A stretch of DNA of 64,000 nt from Agelaius tricolor (Eukaryota > Chordata > Aves > Passeriformes > Icteridae), in NCBI GenBank assembly GCA_023055355.1, contig JALJCS010000010.1, positions 25,311,001 to 25,375,000 on the forward strand. The letters run 5' to 3'. Both the position numbers and the translations under genes were made by a program. The notes below the pieces were generated by a model. That model searched no databases and was not told the DNA's origin. It was given only the letters and a program-made list of their open reading frames with translations. Positions 58,801-64,000 of the stretch are shown piece after piece. Positions within the stretch are counted from its first letter, which is position 1. Each line of letters starts with the position of its first letter.

Positions 58801-59940
58801 CACTGGACAAGTCAGCAGTCTAAAAGCAAGAGAAACAATCCCTACACTAAAACTGACACAGTGTCTTCAGTGAGGGGATTTTTGTTTCCTTAAGTAACAG
58901 AACAATAACAAAGAGCTGTTGACTTGATCCTCAGAAGCAACAACGCTTGGACACAGCCCATTTCAAGGCACAGCAGGGATAGTGCAATATGCCACGGTTT
59001 GTCTCCTGGACTAAATCACAGGGATCCAACCCAAAATTGTGGCAGTTCACCTTCACAGTAGTCAGTCTGTAAAAGGTAAGTCCATCACTTAAGACTTTTT
59101 GATTTCAGTGTAATTTGGTACTTACACACAACGAACACTGATGAATTTTACCCCTAGAGAACCATTCTGAATTGTCTCCACCACTCTCTGCAGGCAATTA
59201 AATTTCCCTTTTTCAGCTTTACACCAGAAATTATCTTGTGGGCATGATCTGCAGCAAGGAAAATCCAGTTGAAGACTTCACACTGGCACCTGAACTCTGA
59301 ATCTCAGCACTACTCCAGCAGTGGAACACCTCCCACTCCTCAGCATGTCCCCTCCCTTGGGGCCAGTCTGCCCCTACTGCTGCAGCTCTTGTCATGAAGG
59401 CAGTGAGCAGCACTTAGGAGACCTGACAAAGCTGGAGTCCAGCGCGTGGCTTCCCAATGACAGACCCTCAGTAAAACTGCCCATGGCTTCTAGTAAAAAA
59501 TGAACTAAGAAATGCTAATCTAATAGTGCAGGCATGCAGATAAATGAAAGGTGAAAAGGTTTTTAAATGCATTCTAAAACCAGTATTTTATGAGATGGAT
59601 CAATATATTTCTCTAGGCTGGAAACAAACAAGTTCTCGAAGAAAGTTAAATTTAGAGAAGAAATTGTCTGGTTTTCTTACTACAGAAACAGTGGTGATAA
59701 TTCCTTGGAGGGCATTTATACCAACAGGACTCCAAAGCTAAGGCTTCACCATGTTTTCCCTAAAAACAGTACGGTAAAAACAGGGCAAGGTTACTTACTG
59801 CTGTCAGCCTACTAAATGTGAACAAAACTAGCTTTGCAGTCATACAGCATTGTCCTTAATTTCCAGTCGTTTACCAGCATATGGAAGTGATGCAACCACA
59901 AAGTAAAACAATTACAGCTTTGATCTTGCATCTTTTAGAC
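58801..59940. other. Non-coding stretch, nothing recognised
   Basis: There are short open frames on both strands near 59,230-59,740 (60-65 codons) and no repeat or exon that can be supported. Confidence 0.5.
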
Positions 59941-60215
59941 AGTCAATTAACCTCTTCGATGTCGTTACAAGGAATCACCTGAATACGGGCTACCGGATAA
60001 CACCCTAAATTCCCAGATCCCAGTTGATAGAGCACGCAGCAGCCAGCGCGGGAGGCAGGGAGGCGGCAGCGGCAGATCGCTCCCTGGCACTGTTGGATAC
60101 TGCCCCCTTTTGCCGAACAGCAAGGCAACAGCCCCGGCTGCACTCTGAAACTTTGCCCGGCATCTATTTGTTTTCGGGAAGATATATTCATGCAGATGGT
60201 CTTATTTAACCCTAG
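59941..60215. promoter_or_regulatory. Small GC-rich patch upstream of the CpG island
   Basis: The segment around 60,030-60,175 is locally rich in G, C and CpG (CCAGCGCGGGAGGCAGGG, GCGGCAGCGGCAGATCGC, TTGCCCGGCATC) inside AT-leaning sequence. It may be a minor or alternative promoter, or a regulatory element of the gene starting in the main island about 2.5 kb to the right. The 95-codon minus and 61-codon plus frames here are unrecognised. Confidence 0.3.
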
Positions 60216-62289
60216 TATGTCTGTTCGCATGATTATTTGTCCTGACTAAAATAGAAATCTATTGTTTGAGCCATGTTTAATGTCACAGAGTGCCTGCTTC
60301 CCAGGAACTTTCCCTCTTACGGGGCCCTATCGTGTGTCAGCCCAAGTCAAGCAGCACTTTTACAACTGACTACAAGGTAAGAAGAAGAGTATATAGTCTG
60401 GGGGTATGTTCCCCCAGGTCAGCCGTCGGCCTGGGGAATAAAGGGCAATCACAGTGGATGACCAAAGCCATTCTGTCTGGAAACTTTTTTAATCTTACTG
60501 CAAAGCAACTAAAATTCCACGGCACCCTCGCATCGAGCTTCTCTTGGGCTACCCACATTCCTGCTGAACCCATCCCCATGCCATTGTTTCCAGTCAATGT
60601 GAACTGATCAAGACCAGTTTGCTAAAAGTCATTTTCTGTGCAGAACCTCATCCCCTGCATCTTCTCTGTTCAAGCCTTTTGTCCTCTGGGGTTGCGCTTT
60701 TTCACTTGCTGGAGTTTGCACATTTTCTCCTCCCTGGTTGCCCCAGCTTTTTGCAGGAAGGGAGGGAGGTCACAGAGGGCAGCCACCGCCAATTCCATCA
60801 GCCAACAGGCTGGGGGGGATGAACAAAGCAAATATCTATATTCTGATGGGTGGGATCTCTCTCCCCCATGACTTCAGGATTAGTGAGTCCCTGGCAGGGG
60901 AGGACAAAAACTTGGCCTTTTTAATAAAAGAAAAAAAGGTAGAGAGAAAAACAGAACAATGTGCCTAGACTTCACTGAAAATGCAAGAAGCATAACATAA
61001 AACACAGAGATTCCCCACTATTGCCTAGTGTCGAGTCCCAATCCAATCAGAAAAGTTTTAGTGCAAAAGGAGAAAAGATGAAAGATAGGGATGATTCAAG
61101 TGTCTGTTTAAAAACTGAATCTGTTAAAAATCTGGTTAAATATCAGCAGGATTTCAGGATTTTCCTTATCCACTGCCACTTTGTCTGCAGTTATGACTGG
61201 TTTTCTACCTTGGGTGCTTACAAATCAGATGTATAATCACAACAGTACTTTTCTGTATGAGTAGTTTGTTCCAGCTACCCTCACTCCTCCTCCTTTGCTC
61301 ACCTGGGATCTCTAGTGATCTCAAGCAGCAGCAAGAATCAAAGCCCTGACAACTTCTAGTTTAGTTGGTTTCTATTTTGTCCACAGTGCAGTCAGCCTGG
61401 GTCTTAGCCTACCACTGAACACATCCAGAGGCAAAGACATCAAACCTCTTGCAGCTCAGACCATAATTTAGGAAGTGTTTTTTGTAATGAGAGGGAGCAC
61501 TTCCACAATAAAATAAGGAACTTTAGTATGGTGGTTTCTAACCAATATATCCATACATAAATAGTTTTAAGTTAAAAGAAATGGGGGGGGGGGGGGGGGG
61601 GAGTAAACCCCAACCAAAACCAGATAAATAAATTAGGAAAAAAAAACCCAACCAAACAATAAAACAGGACCTGGCATCTACCATGTTTGGAGACCTTTTT
61701 TTTAAGGACAAGAAATTATCAAAGAGTCTAAACTGAGCCAACAGAGGACAGTGAACCTTTAGGACATATATACTCCTCGATACTTAATGCTCCACCTAAA
61801 AGTCCATGAAGAGACAGATTCAGGACCGACTTGCCAAGCACACCTTTTGTTTGTTTCCTCTGAGGCATAACAGTAAGCGTGCTCCTGGGCAGCACCAGGA
61901 GCAGATGGTAGTGCTGGAAAACACAGCTCTCCAACTTTGGTGTGGATATTTGAGCTGGATCTACAAAGGTTGTTTCTGGAAATTCTACCCCCCCATATAC
62001 TCCCCATAAGTTTCTAACAATGCGCGGATCTAAGGAGCAGCACAAGGCTCTCTGCTTCCCTCTCCCTCTCCCCTTCGCTTTTGATCTCCATCTGGACGTG
62101 AGCTGAAATTTAATGGGCCGCCCCTACCACAAAGACAAATTACCATCTGAAAAACAAAAATCATTGATATCCCTTCGTCTAGGCTATCCTCCTTCCCACC
62201 ACTGCACCCCTTCGCTCCCGCCACAGCCTCCCTCAGCGGGTTTAGGAAGAACTGGGAAGGTGGCGGAGAGAGGAGGGGAAAAAAACCAC
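60216..62289. other. Non-coding stretch leading to the CpG island
   Basis: Open frames up to 105 codons are overlapped antisense and unrecognised. The notable content is the G19 tract at 61,583-61,601, followed by an A/C-rich segment at about 61,636-61,670. GC content rises from about 62,190 on. Confidence 0.5.
61583..61601. repeat. Poly-G homopolymer, 19 bases
   Basis: This is an uninterrupted run of 19 G in AT-rich surroundings. Such a run can form a G-quadruplex, is prone to slippage, and is difficult to sequence, so its exact length is uncertain. Confidence 0.9.
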
Positions 62290-62704
62290 CTCCACTGCTA
62301 CCTCCGAGCTAGCGTGCTCTCCAGCGCTGCCGGACCGCGAACACAGCGACAAAAAACATGCCCCTTAGGCTCCCCGGCGGGCAGGGGGACGGCGCGGCGA
62401 GCGCCGGGCACAAACACACCCCCACGCCCCGCAGGTTGCCCCCGGCCCCCATTACCGGGCGCTGCTCCGGGGGCGACGGAGACGCGCAGCAGCCCGGGGG
62501 TTCCCACCTTCCCGGATCCCCTTCCCAGCGCCGCCCGCTCCCCCCGACCCCGCCAAGTTGGGAAGTTTGCGCGCCCCCGGCCCGTCCCGCCGCCCGCCCC
62601 CCGGGCCGCCGCCGCGCTGCGCTTACGGGGTGGCCGCGGGGCTCCCGGTGCGGGGCTCACCGGCACATCGCGCTCCGGCTGCGGCAGCAGCGGGGGCAGC
62701 CGCG

Positions 62705-62764
62705 GCGCGGCTGGGCTCGGCTCGGCGGGGCTGGGCTCGGCTCGGCGCGGCTGGGCTCGGCTCG
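62705..62764. repeat. Three tandem copies of a 20-bp GC-rich unit
   Basis: The unit is GCGCGGCTGGGCTCGGCTCG. Copies lie at 62,705-62,724, 62,725-62,744 and 62,745-62,764, and the middle copy differs by one base (GCGGGG at the start). Internally the unit holds repeats of GGCTCGGCTCG. It lies inside the putative 5' leader of the leftward transcript and creates Ala/Arg-rich or Ser/Arg/Ala/Glu/Pro-rich nonsense frames. Confidence 0.93.
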
Positions 62765-62960
62765 GGGCGAGCAGGGGAGCGGAGCGGCGGCTCTGCCCAG
62801 CCCGGCGCTCAGGGAGTGCCGCCTCGGGCCATGCGAGCGGCGGCGGGCAGCGTCCCCGCGGTGCGGCCGGAGTTGGGACCGAAGTCCTCCCGGGCGCTCC
62901 GCTGTCTCTTCCAAGCGGCTCCTATCAGCACGGCTTCAACTCTTTCCATCGGAGACCGAG

Positions 62961-63012
62961 GGGAGGAGGAGAAGGAGGCGGAGGAGGAGGAGGTAGGGAA
63001 GGAGGAGGGAGC
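62961..63012. repeat. GGA-rich purine tract in the promoter
   Basis: The plus strand is almost purely purine for about 50 bases, built of GAGGAG and GGAGGA units (GGGGAGGAGGAGAAGGAGG, then GGAGGAGGAGGAGGTAGGGA). The complement is the C/T-rich tract typical of many promoters, which can adopt triplex or quadruplex forms. It lies just downstream of the TATA-like element for leftward transcription. Confidence 0.8.
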
Positions 63013-63149
63013 TAGGGGCTGGCAGCCCCAACTCGCACTGATGTCAACTAATATATTCAAAGTTCAACAGGGCATTTCTCTAGCGAGCGAATCGCCCTCG
63101 CCGCCCTCCCCGCTGGTCGCAGCCGGCCTCCCCGGGCCGGTTGGGGGTC

Positions 63150-63300
63150 CCGCGGAGCACAGCGGCACTTCCCGGCCGGACCCTGCGGAGGGGAGCCGGC
63201 GGGGCTGGCCCCGAAAGGAGGGGGTCGGGGATGGAGGATGGCACACTTTTCAGGCGGGCAGGTTCAAGTGCCGCCGATGTGGGGAGGGCTGAGGGTGGAG
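63150..63300 (+). other. Candidate first exon of a rightward transcript (weak)
   Basis: A consensus-like donor, GGTGGAG|GTGAGG, has its GT at 63,301-63,302. Upstream the plus strand has ATGs at 63,231 (frame MEDGTLFRRAGSS) and 63,238 (frame MAHFSGGQVQVPP). Neither peptide is recognised. The left boundary is only notional. Donor-like strings are frequent by chance in GC-rich islands, so this is weak. Confidence 0.2.
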
Positions 63301-63860
63301 GTGAGGCACCAGACAAGAGCGAAAATAATCCACCGAGCGGCGGAGCGATGTTTGCGTTTAAATCCAGCCTCTTCCCTCCCCGCTGGAAGGGGCAGGGCCG
63401 GCTGCGTTGCTGTGGCTGTGATGGGAGAGGGGCGCGGGGAAGCGGCTGCGCTGGGGCTCGGAGCGGCGCCGTGGGGCTCCGGGCTCCCTTGCAGCCCCCG
63501 CGGCAGCGGCCGCCCGGACACGCCGCCCGGCCGGGGCTTGCACGGAGCGCGGAGCAGAGCGCGGTCCCCTGCCCTGACTGAGCCCCCTCACTGGGGCCCG
63601 GGGCTGTGGCCACGTCTCCCTGATGTCCCGTTGTTTGCCGGAGGCTAATGGGGTCGAGATGAACCCGGGGAGAGAAGCGGCAGTTTTCTCACGGCGAAGA
63701 GCAGACAGCGGCGGAAAATCCGCGATGAGGAGAGAACGCGGCGCGGAGCGCACGGGAGAAGCAGCGCTGTCCCTCCGCGGCACCACCGCTGCCTGGGGGC
63801 CGCCCGCGGGGAATCGCTGCGAGGCCGGGGGGGCTGCATCAAATGTGGTTTTGGGAAGGC

Positions 63861-64000
63861 TGATGCACAGCGCCCGAACGCCGTTAGCGACAACCGCATA
63901 AAGCCATAGGATGGACCCTGCTGATGGACAAGCCGCCCGGCAGTCAAAGGATAAAAACACATCTGGGCTGGTCTAGTGACATTTTAAAATCGCCAGATAA
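63861..64000. other. Right edge, end of CpG island
   Basis: GC content falls after about 63,860. The last bases include GTCAAAGGATAAAAACAC near 63,943, with an A/T-rich ATAAAAA that could act as a weak TATA-like element for rightward transcription. Too little sequence follows to say more. Confidence 0.4.

Larger units (their letters stand above)
62661..63020 (-). other. Candidate first exon of a leftward gene
   Basis: On the minus strand a TATA-like TGAATATATTAG lies at about 63,045-63,056. About 30 bases on is a plausible start near 63,020 (estimate only). A C/T-rich stretch and a GC-rich leader follow, and the segment ends in GCGCGATGTGCCG|GTGAGC with the donor GT at 62,660-62,659. A second donor-like CACCCC|GTAAGC lies 34 bases further (exon end 62,627). 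The ATG at 62,668-62,666 has G at -3 and would leave two full codons plus two bases in this exon. Upstream ATGs, including one that opens a short frame and stops soon after (MARGGTP), make the leader look non-coding. If real, the first intron extends left through much or all of the window. The gene was not recognised. Confidence 0.35.
62290..63860. promoter_or_regulatory. CpG island with promoter character
   Basis: About 1.5 kb of dense CpG and very high GC contrast sharply with the preceding 50 kb. It contains many GC-box-like CCGCCC/GGGCGG cores. Islands of this size in birds nearly always mark the start of a gene, often one expressed widely or during development. Donor-like sites occur on both strands (minus: exon ends at 62,661 or 62,627; plus: exon end at 63,300), so the island could drive leftward, rightward or divergent transcripts. 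Open frames through it, including a 300-codon plus-strand frame at 62,113-63,015, have Ala/Gly/Pro/Arg-rich low-complexity products and are put down to base composition. No known protein was recognised. Confidence 0.88.

Noticed and set aside
62113..63015. 300-codon open frame across the CpG island
   Set aside because: The product is low-complexity Ala/Gly/Arg/Pro/Ser with a simple-repeat section caused by the 20-bp triplication. GC-rich sequence has few stops, and several overlapping frames on both strands are equally open.
1..64000. Endogenous retrovirus or other integrated virus
   Set aside because: No paired LTRs, primer-binding site or recognisable viral protein stretch was seen in the open frames.
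1..64000. tRNA, rRNA, snRNA or microRNA genes
   Set aside because: No tRNA B-box with matching A-box, no rRNA or snRNA landmarks, and no long perfect hairpins beyond the 10-bp stem at 25,548 were found by eye. A covariance-model search would be decisive.

Overview
This 64 kb window looks like vertebrate nuclear DNA, most probably from a bird. The reasons are AT-leaning non-coding sequence with no bacterial-type gene packing, one sharp CpG island at the right end, fossil CR1 LINE and MIR/CORE-SINE-like fragments, no Alu, B1 or recognisable L1, and very low overall repeat density. A/C-rich stretches of the A(n)CCCC kind near 35.47 kb and 61.64 kb fit a passerine-like genome but do not prove it. 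Species and chromosome cannot be told from the sequence alone.

No confidently identifiable protein-coding exon was found. Open frames are short (mostly 60-150 codons), lie on both strands, are not flanked by convincing paired splice sites, and encode peptides I do not recognise. The two longest (332 and 300 codons) are explained by a stop-free 13-bp minisatellite (10,401-10,919) and by a GC-rich CpG island.

Layout. 1-10.4 kb: plain intergenic or intronic DNA with one possible non-coding terminal exon (2.8-2.93 kb) and a MIR-like fossil (7.7 kb). 10.4-11.5 kb: a 40-copy, 13-bp minisatellite followed by an isolated GC-rich patch. 11.5-62.2 kb: a long gene desert or giant intron with scattered old SINE, CR1 and other amniote-repeat fossils, and several AT-rich blocks dense in homeodomain/POU-like core motifs that are candidate conserved enhancers (near 4.6, 16.7, 24.5, 37.0, 39.2 and 50.4 kb). 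59.9-60.2 kb: a small GC-rich patch. 62.29-63.86 kb: a strong CpG island with promoter character.

The CpG island is the only place where a gene start is well supported. On the minus strand a TATA-like element (about 63,050), a C/T-rich stretch, a GC-rich leader and a donor-like site ATGTGCCG|GTGAGC (exon end 62,661) suggest a first exon running leftward, which would make much of the window its first intron. On the plus strand a donor-like GGAG|GTGAGG at 63,300/63,301 would fit a divergent transcript leaving to the right. The sequence does not decide between one gene and a bidirectional promoter, and the gene itself is not recognisable. I saw no evidence of a previously undescribed multi-gene system.
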